A stretch of 64,000 nucleotides of DNA from JAJZGK01 sp035538795. Lineage in GTDB: Bacteria > Pseudomonadota > Alphaproteobacteria > Rhodospirillales > Magnetospirillaceae. The DNA is taken from the NCBI GenBank assembly GCA_035538795.1, contig DATLJS010000035.1, forward strand, positions 1 through 64,000, written 5' to 3'. The position numbers were made by a program, and so were the translations under genes. This document shows, piece after piece, positions 16,106-24,110 of this stretch. Under the pieces are notes generated by a model. It did no database searches. It was not told the DNA's origin and saw only the letters and a list, made by a program, of their open reading frames with translations. Numbering within the stretch: the first letter of the stretch is position 1; every line of letters begins with the position of its first letter.

Positions 16106-17077
16106 TTAAACCTTAAAGAAGCCGCGGTACCACTCGACGAACTTCGGGATGCCGACGTCGATGCTGGTGGTGGGCCGGTAGCCGTGATCGCGCTGGATGG
16201 CCTCGATGTCGGCGTAGGTTTCCTTCACGTCGCCCGGCTGCATCGGCTCCAGGATGACTTCGGCCTTCTTGCCGCAGGCCTGCTCGATCAGATCGATGAA
16301 ATGGGTCAGCTTTTCCGAGCGGTTGTTGCCGATGTTGTAGACGCGGTAAGGCTTGACACCCGACGGCGGCGAATCGGTGACGGCGACGATGCCGGACACG
16401 ATGTCGTCGACAAAAGTGAAGTCGCGGCGCATGTCGCCGTTGTTGAAGACGTGGATCGGCTTGCCGTCCAAAATCGCCTTGGTGAACAGAAACGCCGACA
16501 TGTCCGGGCGGCCCCAGGGACCGTAGACGGTGAAGAAGCGCAGGCCCGTGGTAGGAATCTGATACAGATGGCTGTAGCAGTGGCTCATCAGCTCGTTGGC
16601 CTTCTTGGTGGCGGCGTAGAGCGAGATGGGATTGTCCACCCGGTCGTCCACCGAGAAGGGCAGTTTTTCGTTGCCGCCGTAAACCGACGACGAACTGGCA
16701 TAGGCTATATGCTCCAGCTTCGGCAGATGCCGCGCCAGTTCCAGCATGACCAGATGGCCTTCCACGTTGGCGTGGGTATAGGCGTAGGGATTGACCAGCG
16801 AATAGCGCACCCCGGCCTGAGCGGCCAGATGAATGATGCGGGTGACGTCCTGGTGCCCCTTGATCATGTCTTCCATCGCCGCGCGGTCGGCGATGTCGAT
16901 TTGAACGAAGGTGAAACCCGCATGGGTTTTCAGAACCTCTAGGCGGGCCAGCTTGATTTTGGGATCGTAATAATCGTTCAGGTTATCCAACCCGACGACT
17001 TTCTCGCCCCTGGCCAGCAGCCGCAGGCTGGTATGAAAGCCGATGAAACCGGCGGCGCCCGTCACCAGATAGGTCAT
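16106..17077 (-). CDS. UDP-glucuronate 4-epimerase-like sugar nucleotide epimerase
   Basis: Extended short-chain dehydrogenase/reductase of 323 residues that probably interconverts UDP-glucuronate and UDP-galacturonate for surface polysaccharide. It shows the NAD-binding GAAGFIG at residues 7-13, the active-site pair YAATKKANE (YxxxK), and the LRFFTVYGPWGRPDM and DMRRDFTFVDD stretches typical of the CapI/LpsL-type epimerases. It starts 35 bp after gapR. Substrate choice within the family is inferred. Confidence 0.88.
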   Translation of the reverse strand: MTYLVTGAAGFIGFHTSLRLLARGEKVVGLDNLNDYYDPKIKLARLEVLKTHAGFTFVQIDIADRAAMEDMIKGHQDVTRIIHLAAQAGVRYSLVNPYAYTHANVEGHLVMLELARHLPKLEHIAYASSSSVYGGNEKLPFSVDDRVDNPISLYAATKKANELMSHCYSHLYQIPTTGLRFFTVYGPWGRPDMSAFLFTKAILDGKPIHVFNNGDMRRDFTFVDDIVSGIVAVTDSPPSGVKPYRVYNIGNNRSEKLTHFIDLIEQACGKKAEVILEPMQPGDVKETYADIEAIQRDHGYRPTTSIDVGIPKFVEWYRGFFKV

Positions 17078-17112
17078 GTCACTCTCCCAGGAACGGCCCC
17101 GCCGGTTCCGCC

Positions 17113-17373
17113 TTATTCCATTCCGATGGCGCGCTTATAAAGATCGAGCAGTTCTTCCTGCTCCTTGCGCTCATGATCCTCGACCTTGCGCAAAGAAATG
17201 ATCTTGCGCAGGATCTTGGTGTCGAAGCCGGTGGATTTGGCTTCCGAATAGACCTGCTTGATATCCTCGGCGAGGGCTTTCTTTTCCTCTTCGAGCTTCT
17301 CGATGCGGTCCACATACTGCTGCAGGGCTTCGGCGGCAATGCCGCCAATGGCTTCGCTGGAACCGTCGGCCAT
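17113..17373 (-). CDS. gapR: GapR-family (DUF2312) DNA-binding nucleoid protein
   Basis: Small protein of 86 residues with the DUF2312 signature: an N-terminal coiled coil (YVDRIEKLEEEKKALAEDIK), then EAKSTGFDTKILRKIISLRK, and an acidic C-terminal helix. In Caulobacter GapR tracks overtwisted DNA ahead of replication and transcription and stimulates topoisomerases; the family is characteristic of alphaproteobacteria. Start at 17373, preceded by GAGG. It is divergent from comF across a 106-bp region that must hold both promoters. Confidence 0.93.
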   Translation of the reverse strand: MADGSSEAIGGIAAEALQQYVDRIEKLEEEKKALAEDIKQVYSEAKSTGFDTKILRKIISLRKVEDHERKEQEELLDLYKRAIGME

Positions 17374-17479
17374 GGCCTTGAAACCTCATAACGTGAAAAT
17401 GAGGCCGGAGGATAGACAGAGGCCACCCGGATGTGCAAGCCATCTTGTGATGAAGAACGCTTCGGCCTAGCCTCGAATC

Positions 17480-18220
17480 ATGGCAGCGCTATCGAAAATC
17501 ATCGTCTATGCCGGACGGCGTCTGCTGGACGTGCTGATCCCCCCGCGCTGTCTGAAATGCGGCGGCATCGTCGATACGCCGGGCGCTTTGTGCCCATCCT
17601 GCTGGGAAGCCGTCAATTTCATCACCGCGCCGCTCTGCGCCTGCTGCGGCACGCCCTTCGATATCGACCTGGGGCCAGACACCCTGTGCGTGGCCTGCAT
17701 CGAAAAGCATCCCCGCTTTCACCGCGCCCGCTCCGTGTTCCGTTACGACGACGCCAGCCGGGCCTTGATCCTGCGCTTCAAGCATGCCGACCGCACCGGC
17801 GGAGCCAAGACCTTCGCCCGCTGGATGGCCCGCGCCGGAGCCGAGTTGCTGGCCGAAGCCGACGTCATTCTGCCGGTGCCGCTGCACCCCCTGCGCCTGC
17901 TGAAGCGCCGCTACAATCAGGCCGCCCTGCTGGGACAGGAATTGGCGAAGCTGTCGGGAAAGCCCTGCCGGATCGACGCCTTGGCGCGCATCCGCAACAC
18001 CAAGCCTCAGGGTACGATGGGACGGCGCAGCCGCAGCCGGAACCTACGCGGCGCCTTCGCCGTCAAGAAAGCAAACGCCGTGGCGGGAAAGAACGTGCTG
18101 CTGATCGACGACGTCCTGACCAGCGGCGCCACCTTGTCGGAATGCGGCAAGGTTCTGAGTGCCGCCGGAGCCGTGCGGATCGACGTCCTGACCCTGGCCC
18201 GCGTGGTGTTGGCCCAATAG
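17480..18220 (+). CDS. comF: ComF-family phosphoribosyltransferase-like protein
   Basis: ComF family, 246 residues. An N-terminal zinc-finger region has Cys pairs (PRCLKCGG, LCPSC, CACCG, CVAC between about 24 and 75). A type I PRTase fold follows, with VPLHPLRLLKRRYNQA and the PRPP loop VLLIDDVLTSGAT near residue 210. ComF proteins act in DNA uptake during natural transformation in some bacteria. The type IV pilus-like locus at the other end of this window makes that plausible here, but it is not shown. Confidence 0.92.
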   Translation: MAALSKIIVYAGRRLLDVLIPPRCLKCGGIVDTPGALCPSCWEAVNFITAPLCACCGTPFDIDLGPDTLCVACIEKHPRFHRARSVFRYDDASRALILRFKHADRTGGAKTFARWMARAGAELLAEADVILPVPLHPLRLLKRRYNQAALLGQELAKLSGKPCRIDALARIRNTKPQGTMGRRSRSRNLRGAFAVKKANAVAGKNVLLIDDVLTSGATLSECGKVLSAAGAVRIDVLTLARVVLAQ

Positions 18221-18289
18221 CAGGGACTAGCCAAAAGCGGCCCGGCACCTATATCTTGTTGCGAACATTTTCTCGGAGTCGCCGTTACA

Positions 18290-18547
18290 ATGGCCCAGAT
18301 CGAAATCTACACCACCCCCGTCTGCCCCTATTGCGTCAAGGCCAAGGCCCTCTTCAAGAAAAAGGGCGTGAGCTGGACCGAGATCGATGTGGCGGCCGAC
18401 GACGTCGTGCGCGACGGCATGGTGCAGCGGGCCGGCGGCAAGCGCACGGTTCCCCAGATTTTCATCGACGGCAAGCATGTCGGCGGCTGCGACGATCTTT
18501 ACGCCCTGGACAAGGCCGGGGGTCTGGATCCCCTGTTGAGCGCCTGA
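18290..18547 (+). CDS. grxC: Glutaredoxin 3 (dithiol)
   Basis: Small glutathione-dependent oxidoreductase of 85 residues. The dithiol active site CPYC lies at residues 12-15, followed by the TVPQIFIDG cis-proline region and the GGCDDLYAL glutathione-binding stretch. It is followed after 2 bp by a Nit1/Nit2-type amidase gene on the same strand, so the two are probably co-transcribed. Confidence 0.96.
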   Translation: MAQIEIYTTPVCPYCVKAKALFKKKGVSWTEIDVAADDVVRDGMVQRAGGKRTVPQIFIDGKHVGGCDDLYALDKAGGLDPLLSA

Positions 18548-18549
18548 CC

Positions 18550-19407
18550 GTGAGCGCCGCCGCGAATCCCTTGGCGTTCAACAAGTTCAAGACCGCCTGC
18601 ATCCAGGTCAACGCTGGCAACGACATGGATGTCAACATCCAGGCCGCCGCCGCCCTGGCCTGCGACGCCCGCGCCGCCGGCGCCCGTCTGGTGCTGATGC
18701 CTGAAAACGTCAGCATGATGGAATGGGGCACTAGGAACATCGTCGCCAAGGCCCAGCCGGAAAGCGAACACAAAGCCCTTGCCGCGTTCCAGGAGCTGGC
18801 TCGCGAAACCGGCCTGTGGCTGCATTGTGGTTCCCTGGCGGTTCTGCTGGAAAACGGCCGTGTCGCCAATCGCACCATCATGCTGGATCCGCGCGGCGAC
18901 ATCGTCGGCCGTTACGACAAGATTCACATGTTCGACGTGGATTTGGGCGGCGGCGAAGCCTATCGCGAATCCGCCACCTTCGAGCCCGGCACCCAGGCCG
19001 TGACCGTCGGGCTGCCCTGGGGCAAACTGGGCCTGTCCATCTGCTACGATTTGCGCTTTCCGCACCTGTTCCGCGGGCTGGCCAAGGCCGGGGCGGATTT
19101 CCTGGCCGTGCCCGCCGCTTTTACCCGCACCACCGGCAAAGCCCATTGGCATGTGCTGCTGCGGGCCCGGGCCATCGAGACCGGCTGTTTCGTCTTCGCC
19201 CCTGCTCAGTGCGGCACTCATGTGGGCGGCCGCGAGACTTTCGGCCACGCCCTGATCATCTCGCCCTGGGGGCAGGTGCTGGCCGACGGCGGCGAACAGC
19301 CCGGCTTCATCATCGCCGAGATCGACACCGATGAAGTGGACGATGCCCGGCGCAAGGTGCCGTCGCTGGTCCATGACCGCGCCTATGAAGAGGCTGACGG
19401 GCTTTAG
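18550..19407 (+). CDS. Nitrilase-superfamily amidase, Nit1/Nit2 type
   Basis: Carbon-nitrogen hydrolase of 285 residues with the catalytic triad Glu (LMPEN), Lys (YDKIHMFDVD) and Cys (SICYDLRFP). The DKIHMFDVDL and RFPHLFRGLA context matches the Nit1/Nit2 branch, whose Nit1 members hydrolyse deaminated glutathione. Position directly after glutaredoxin supports a glutathione-linked repair role, by inference. The start is a GTG at 18550, two bases after the grxC stop; an open frame extends much further upstream through comF and grxC in another phase but has no coding character there. Confidence 0.88.
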   Translation: MSAAANPLAFNKFKTACIQVNAGNDMDVNIQAAAALACDARAAGARLVLMPENVSMMEWGTRNIVAKAQPESEHKALAAFQELARETGLWLHCGSLAVLLENGRVANRTIMLDPRGDIVGRYDKIHMFDVDLGGGEAYRESATFEPGTQAVTVGLPWGKLGLSICYDLRFPHLFRGLAKAGADFLAVPAAFTRTTGKAHWHVLLRARAIETGCFVFAPAQCGTHVGGRETFGHALIISPWGQVLADGGEQPGFIIAEIDTDEVDDARRKVPSLVHDRAYEEADGL

Positions 19408-19481
19408 TGGAAAGAAAACCGGCCTTGCGGCATAATGACGCGGGGCATAATGAAGCCGGATTTAGCAGAAAAACGCCGACG

Positions 19482-19895
19482 ATGATCAAATACAATCTGA
19501 TCTGCGCCCGGGACCATGAATTCGAAGGTTGGTTCCGCGATGGCGCCACCTACGATGCCCAAAGTGAGGCGGGAGAAATATCCTGTCCGTCCTGCGGCAT
19601 GGCGGAAGTGCGCAAGGCGCCCATGGCCCCCAGCGTCGTGTCCAGCAAGCGGGCCGGCGAACGCCCGTCCCAGGAAATGGCCGATCTGCGTCAGGCCCTG
19701 ATCAGCCTGCGCCAGCAAATCGAAAGCAGCGCCACCGATGTGGGCGAACGTTTCCCCGAGGAAGCCCGCCGCATGCATTATGGCGAAACCGAGGAAAAGC
19801 CCATTTACGGCCAAGCTTCCGCCGACGAGCGGGAGTCCTTGCGGGACGAGGGAATCGACGTGGTGCCGATCCCTTGGATTCCGGCCGAGAACTGA
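19482..19895 (+). CDS. DUF1178-family zinc-ribbon-like protein
   Basis: DUF1178-family protein of 137 residues, function unknown. The N-terminus MIKYNLICARDHEFEGWF and the later ISCPSCG form a rubredoxin-like metal-binding knuckle. The middle is helical, and the end DEGIDVVPIPWIPAE is typical of the family. The ATG at 19482 is chosen because this is the conserved family start; the frame is open 25 codons further up. It follows the amidase by 74 bp and precedes the small Tat protein by 12 bp. Confidence 0.88.
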   Translation: MIKYNLICARDHEFEGWFRDGATYDAQSEAGEISCPSCGMAEVRKAPMAPSVVSSKRAGERPSQEMADLRQALISLRQQIESSATDVGERFPEEARRMHYGETEEKPIYGQASADERESLRDEGIDVVPIPWIPAEN

Positions 19896-19907
19896 GGATA
19901 TTTCTGA

Positions 19908-20189
19908 ATGAACAGTCTGTCGCGCCGTCGTCTGATGACATCTCTGGCCGGAAGCGGCCTGATCCTGGGAGCGACGTCCAGCCGCGCCCTGGCTTTTTCA
20001 GAGGAATCCCCCACCGCACGGGTATTGGCCCTGCACGCCAACGCCTGCGGCGCCACCGCCAGCCACGAGCAGTTGGTGCAGGAGGTGGAAAAAACCTTGG
20101 GCGCCAACGTCTCCGAAGCCGACAAGAAGGCCGTCATCGCCCAACTAACCTGCCCGGTCTGCGGCTGCCCCCTGGCCGGTCTGTTCTGA
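19908..20189 (+). CDS. Small Tat-exported cysteine-containing protein, unknown
   Basis: Not recognised. The 93-residue product begins with a twin-arginine-like signal (SRRRLMTSLAG, hydrophobic stretch to about residue 25, Ala-rich cleavage region SSRALA). The mature part is about 63 residues and holds one Cys near its start (NACGA) and a C-terminal CPVCGC cluster, which suggests metal or cofactor binding and would explain folded export. It follows the DUF1178 gene by 12 bp and ends just before a strong terminator. Confidence 0.72.
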   Translation: MNSLSRRRLMTSLAGSGLILGATSSRALAFSEESPTARVLALHANACGATASHEQLVQEVEKTLGANVSEADKKAVIAQLTCPVCGCPLAGLF

Positions 20190-20214
20190 ACGCGACCGCT
20201 TCGCCGTGACATGA

Positions 20215-20239
20215 AAAGGGAGGCTGAACGCCTCCCTTT
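20215..20239. terminator. Bidirectional intrinsic terminator
   Basis: Perfect 10-bp stem AAAGGGAGGC / GCCTCCCTTT with a 5-nt loop, flanked by A on one side and T on the other. It lies between the convergent Tat-protein gene and the ABC transporter operon and can serve both. Confidence 0.85.
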
Positions 20240-20258
20240 GTCCTTGCGCTTTCCGCCT

Positions 20259-20987
20259 TCAGTGAACGTGCTGAAGAAAATCCCGTAAGCGGCTGCTGGG
20301 GGGATTGCCCAGCAATTCGACGGGATTGCCGTCGTGCACGATTTTACCCCCCTCCATGAAGATCAGCCGCGACCCGACTTTGCGGGCGAACTCGATTTCA
20401 TGGGTGACGACGACCATGGTCATGTTTTCGGCGGCCAGATCCTGCATGACCTTCAACACCTCGTGGCGCAGTTCCGGGTCCAAGGCCGACGTCGGCTCGT
20501 CGAACAGCATCAGAGCCGGCTTGATGGCCAAAGCTCTGGCGATGGCCACGCGCTGCTGCTGTCCGCCGGAAAGCTCGGACGGGGCATGCCCGCCCTTGTC
20601 CTTCAGCCCCACCTTGGCCAACAGGCTTTGCGCCAGATCCCGGGCCTCGGCCTTGCCCAGGCCGCGCGAATGAATCGGCCCGAACATGACGTTTTCCAGC
20701 GCCGTCATCTGGGGAAACAGATTGAATTGCTGGAACACCATGCCGGCTTCCAGGCGGATCTGGTGGATTTCCGCTTTGCCGCCGCGCACGCTGCGACCGT
20801 CGACGACGATGTCGCCGTCCTGAATATTCTCCAAGGCGTTGATGCAGCGAAGCAAGGTGGATTTTCCCGACCCCGAAGGCCCGATGATCACCACCACCTC
20901 GCCCTTGTCGATGCTCAGGTCCACCTTGTCGAGGACGGTCAGCGGCCCGAAGCTTTTCACCACCTGTCTGAATTCGACCATGCTCAT
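20259..20987 (-). CDS. Polar amino-acid ABC transporter, ATP-binding protein
   Basis: GlnQ/HisP-type ABC ATPase of 242 residues. It shows Walker A GPSGSGKST, signature LSGGQQQRVAIARAL, Walker B ALMLFDEPTSALD and the H-loop VVTHEIEFA. The ATG at 20987 overlaps the permease stop by 4 bp (ATGA); the frame is open further upstream within the permease gene but that part has no family match. Third gene of a binding protein-permease-ATPase operon. Confidence 0.94.
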   Translation of the reverse strand: MSMVEFRQVVKSFGPLTVLDKVDLSIDKGEVVVIIGPSGSGKSTLLRCINALENIQDGDIVVDGRSVRGGKAEIHQIRLEAGMVFQQFNLFPQMTALENVMFGPIHSRGLGKAEARDLAQSLLAKVGLKDKGGHAPSELSGGQQQRVAIARALAIKPALMLFDEPTSALDPELRHEVLKVMQDLAAENMTMVVVTHEIEFARKVGSRLIFMEGGKIVHDGNPVELLGNPPSSRLRDFLQHVH

Positions 20988-21640
20988 AGGATGGGCATCC
21001 GCTTTTCGATGAGTTTCAGACCGAACGCCATGGCGCTCAGGATGATCAGATAAATCACGGCCACCGCCGTCCAGATTTCCACCGCGCGGTAGTTGGAGGC
21101 CATGACCTCCTGTCCCTGGCGGGTCAGCTCGCCGACGCCGATGACGATGAACAGCGAGGTATCCTTCAGACTGGTGATGCACTGATTGCCCAAAGCCGGG
21201 ATCATGCGGCGGAAGGCCAGCGGGCCGATGATATAAAACAGCACCTTGCGGAACGGCAGCCCCATGGCCAAGCCGGCTTCCTTGAGCCCCTTGGGAATCG
21301 ACAGCAAGGCGCCGCGCACGATTTCCGCCACGTAGGCGCCGGAATTGATGACGATGCTCAAAATCGCCGCCGTCAGGCCGTCGATGCGCACCCCCGCCAG
21401 GATCGGTAGGGCGAAGTAGATGAACATCACCTGCACCACCAGCGGCGTGCCGCGGATCAGCAGAATGTAGCCGCGGGCGATCCCGTCAAGAAACCAGGGA
21501 CCATAGGTTCGCGCCATGCCGGTGAGGCCACCCAGCGCCAGTCCGCCGGCAAGACCGACTGCGGCGATAACGATGGTCAGCTTGGCGCCCAGCAGCAGGT
21601 TGGGCAGCGACTCCCAGATGACGGACCATTCGAAATCCAC
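20984..21640 (-). CDS. Polar amino-acid ABC transporter, permease
   Basis: GlnP/HisM-type inner-membrane permease of 218 residues with about five membrane helices. The EAA-loop signature EAGLAMGLPFRKVLFYIIGPLA lies in the middle. The start is a GTG at 21640 with AGGGAG about 8 nt upstream. Only one permease is present, so it should act as a homodimer. Part of the three-gene amino-acid transporter operon. Confidence 0.93.
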   Translation of the reverse strand: MDFEWSVIWESLPNLLLGAKLTIVIAAVGLAGGLALGGLTGMARTYGPWFLDGIARGYILLIRGTPLVVQVMFIYFALPILAGVRIDGLTAAILSIVINSGAYVAEIVRGALLSIPKGLKEAGLAMGLPFRKVLFYIIGPLAFRRMIPALGNQCITSLKDTSLFIVIGVGELTRQGQEVMASNYRAVEIWTAVAVIYLIILSAMAFGLKLIEKRMPIL

Positions 21641-21709
21641 GTCAGCATCTCCCTCAAGATGGAAACGCCGCCCCGAAAATCACTTCGGAGCGGCGCTGCG
21701 CAGGACTGA

Positions 21710-22456
21710 TTACGGAGCCTTGCCGAACCACTTTTCGTAAATGGCCTTGTATTGGCCGTTGTCCTTCATGGTCTTCAGGGCGGCGTCGAACTTGGCGGTC
21801 AGATCGCTGCCCTTGGGGAAGGCGAAGCCGTAGAACTCGCCCGAGATCAAGGGCGGAGCCAGAACCTTGGTGCTGCCCTTTCCGGCCGAGGCGGCATAGT
21901 AGGCAACCACCGGAGTGTCGAACACCACGGCGTCGACGCGCCCGGCCTGCAGCTCCAGGAAGGCGTTGTCGATGTTGGGAAAACTGCTGACTTCGGCGCC
22001 CTTGACGTTGGCCTTCAGATAATCGACCGAGCTGGTGGCCTGCTTGGTGGCGATCTTCTTGCCGTCAATATCCTTGGAAGAGGCCAGCTTGCTGTCGCTC
22101 TTCACCAGAACCGCCAGGCCGCTTTCGTAATAGGGGGCCGAGAAATCCACGACCTTCTTGCGTTCGTCCTTGATGGTGATGCCGGCAAAGGCGCCATCGA
22201 GATTATGCGTCTGCAACGCCGGAATCAGGCCGTTGAAATCCATGGGCTGGAGCTTGTACTTCACACCCATGATTTTGGCGGCAGCGTCCCACAAATCGAC
22301 ATCGAAGCCGACATAGACGCCGTCCTTTTGAAATTCGAAAGGCATGAACGACGTATCGGTGCCGATCAACAGCTCCTTGTCCGCAGCCACGGACGGAGAC
22401 GCGGAAAGAGCCATGCCGACCAAGGCGGCACAGGCGATCAGAGTTTTACGGAGCAT
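21710..22456 (-). CDS. Polar amino-acid ABC transporter, periplasmic binding protein
   Basis: Family 3 solute-binding protein of 248 residues. A Sec signal peptide (cleavage near residue 24, ...SVAA) is followed by the GTDTSFMPFEF opening and the GFDVDLWDAAAK and KATSSVDYL-like lobes of glutamine/histidine-type binding proteins. The ATG at 22456 is chosen because the signal peptide starts there; the frame is open 66 codons further upstream without coding character. First gene of the operon, 69 bp before the permease. The exact ligand is not predictable. Confidence 0.93.
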   Translation of the reverse strand: MLRKTLIACAALVGMALSASPSVAADKELLIGTDTSFMPFEFQKDGVYVGFDVDLWDAAAKIMGVKYKLQPMDFNGLIPALQTHNLDGAFAGITIKDERKKVVDFSAPYYESGLAVLVKSDSKLASSKDIDGKKIATKQATSSVDYLKANVKGAEVSSFPNIDNAFLELQAGRVDAVVFDTPVVAYYAASAGKGSTKVLAPPLISGEFYGFAFPKGSDLTAKFDAALKTMKDNGQYKAIYEKWFGKAP

Positions 22457-22635
22457 GGATGGAATGCCTCCCAGAAACGGGTGAAGCGGCAGCCTGAGAC
22501 TCGCACCGTGCAAACGGCAGGACAGCCGCCACTGGAAAAAACTATTCCACGTCCCGGCCTTCCCCGCAAGAATACCGGCGTATAATTTATATGCAAAATC
22601 AGTACATGCCCACGGATGCGGCACCGCAACATAAA

Positions 22636-22658
22636 AAGGATGACAATCAATCATCCTT
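22636..22658 (-). terminator. Second tandem terminator downstream of the LdtR-like gene
   Basis: Stem AAGGATGA (22636-22643) and TCATCCTT (22651-22658) with a 7-nt loop. On the minus strand the stem is followed by a run of T residues; A and T tracts flank both sides, so it could work in both directions. Confidence 0.75.
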
Positions 22659-22704
22659 ATTTTTCAAGAAATCATTTAATTTCTTTTACATTGGGTCAAA
22701 AAAT

Positions 22705-22731
22705 AAGGCCCCGAATAAAATTCGGAGCCTT
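22705..22731 (-). terminator. First terminator downstream of the LdtR-like gene
   Basis: On the minus strand AAGGCTCCGAA pairs with TTCGGGGCCTT around a 5-nt AT loop with one mismatch, followed by TATTTTTT. It begins 27 bp after the stop codon of the MarR-type gene and is the main terminator for it. Confidence 0.82.
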
Positions 22732-22757
22732 ACCACCTCAATAAACCCTGGAAGCGC

Positions 22758-23273
22758 TTACTCGTGCCCGTAACGGATAAAATCCGTCCAAGTGCGTTCG
22801 ACCTGCAACAGAGCCTGGCTGGCGGCATCCAGCGACTTCAAGACGTCCGGGGAAACGCCGACCTTGGCGGCCAGATTATTTTGCAGCGAACGGATACCAT
22901 TGCACAGGCGCATACCCTTGTCGGTCAGCTTCAGCCGGATCGAACGCCGATCATGAGCGCAACGCTCCTGCATCAGGTATTCGAACTCGGTCAGCTTCTT
23001 GATGTTGTACGACACGTTCGAGCCGTGATAATAGCCGCGGTCCTTAAGATCGCGTATCACCACTTCGGCTTCACCGATGTTGTACAATAGAAGGGCTTGC
23101 ACGGCGTTGATATCCTCAACATCCATGCGGCGAAGCTCGGTGCGGAGCACGTCAAGAAAATGACGGTGTAGACGCTCTACCAAGCGGACTATGTTAAAAT
23201 ATGGCTCGCTCACAATGGTGATGATATGAGCAATATCGCCGTGACGCAATCCCCCAGCGTTAACTTTTTCCAA
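22758..23273 (-). CDS. MarR-family regulator resembling LdtR
   Basis: Winged-helix regulator of 171 residues. The segments EPYFNIVRLVERLHRHFLDV, INAVQALLLYNIGEAEV and RGYYHGSNVSYNIKKL agree with LdtR, the alphaproteobacterial MarR protein that controls an L,D-transpeptidase gene and stress tolerance in Liberibacter and relatives. The start given is a TTG, the first in-frame initiation codon; a GTG a few codons before EPYF is also possible, and no clear ribosome-binding site decides. It is divergent from the DedA gene and followed by two terminators. An L,D-transpeptidase gene lies 16 kb away in this window. Confidence 0.85.
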   Translation of the reverse strand: MEKVNAGGLRHGDIAHIITIVSEPYFNIVRLVERLHRHFLDVLRTELRRMDVEDINAVQALLLYNIGEAEVVIRDLKDRGYYHGSNVSYNIKKLTEFEYLMQERCAHDRRSIRLKLTDKGMRLCNGIRSLQNNLAAKVGVSPDVLKSLDAASQALLQVERTWTDFIRYGHE

Positions 23274-23361
23274 TACGCCAACAGACGTTGGGGATTGGTG
23301 CTTGACCTTGGGAGCCGACGGACGAAATCTAGCACAACTGCAGCTCTGGGGTCTGACTTAA

Positions 23362-24045
23362 TTGGAATTTCTGCCTGACTTCCTTCCACGAGAATTGATT
23401 GCGCGGATCATTGCCGATTACGGTTATTGGGCCGTCTTCCTGGTGGTGGGGCTGGAAAGCTCGGGCCTCCCTCTTCCCGGCGAAATCACCCTGATCACCG
23501 CCGCCCTGCTGGCCGCGGCCACCCATCAGCTCGACATCAGTCTGGTGCTGGCCGCCGCCGCCGCCGGAGCGGTGCTGGGCGACAATCTGGGCTATTGGGT
23601 CGGACGGGAATTCGGCTTTCACCTGCTGCTGCGCCACGGCGCCAAGATCGGCATCCGCGAACGCCAGTTGAAGATGGGGCAATACCTGTTCATGCGCCAT
23701 GGCGGCAAGGTGGTCTTTTTCGGCCGCATGGTGGCGGTGCTGCGCGTGCTGGCCGCCCTGCTGGCCGGCATCAACCGCATGGCGTGGCCCCATTTCCTGG
23801 CCTGCAACGTCGCCGGCGGCATCCTGTGGGCGGGAATTTACGGCGGCGGCGCCTATTTGCTGGGCCAGCAGATCACCCGCATCACCGGCCCCGTCGGCAT
23901 TGCCGGATTACTGGCCGGATTGGCCGGGCTGGTGATTTCCTTCCGCTACATCGCCCACCACCAAAGAGCTTTCGAGGACAAGGCCGAACAGGCGTTCCCC
24001 GGTCCGCTGGAGCACCACCATCATCATTGGCGCCACCAGAAATAG
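23362..24045 (+). CDS. DedA-family membrane protein
   Basis: DedA/SNARE-associated membrane protein of about 227 residues, a family linked to undecaprenyl-phosphate and phospholipid flipping. It shows the N-terminal LESSGLPLPGEITLI motif, the GDNLGYWVGR stretch, FFGRMVAVLR with the conserved arginines, and about five hydrophobic segments. The C-terminal tail contains five consecutive histidines, natural and possibly metal-binding. A stop codon stands immediately before position 23362, so translation starts at this TTG or later; there is no clear ribosome-binding site. Divergent from the LdtR-like gene. Confidence 0.88.
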   Translation: MEFLPDFLPRELIARIIADYGYWAVFLVVGLESSGLPLPGEITLITAALLAAATHQLDISLVLAAAAAGAVLGDNLGYWVGREFGFHLLLRHGAKIGIRERQLKMGQYLFMRHGGKVVFFGRMVAVLRVLAALLAGINRMAWPHFLACNVAGGILWAGIYGGGAYLLGQQITRITGPVGIAGLLAGLAGLVISFRYIAHHQRAFEDKAEQAFPGPLEHHHHHWRHQK

Positions 24046-24110
24046 CACTTCCTGATTGCAAGTTTTCCTTAGCGGCATTAAGACCATAGTATGCTTAGGA
24101 ATATTTCGGC

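Larger units (their letters stand above)
22457..22757. other. 301-bp AT-rich intergenic region with two terminators and a probable promoter
   Basis: No gene seen. Between the MarR-type gene and the amino-acid transporter operon, both on the minus strand, it holds two intrinsic terminators (22636-22658 and 22705-22731) and then a very AT-rich block around 22578-22605 that probably carries the transporter promoter. I could not fix -35 and -10 boxes with confidence. Confidence 0.6.

Noticed and set aside
17431..18549. Long upstream extension of the amidase frame through comF and grxC
   Set aside because: Arg/Pro-rich out-of-phase reading of two clear genes; the amidase starts at the GTG at 18550.
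24010..24042. Five-histidine stretch at the end of the DedA protein as a cloning tag
   Set aside because: It is followed by WRHQK and lies in natural flanking sequence; no vector sequence is visible.
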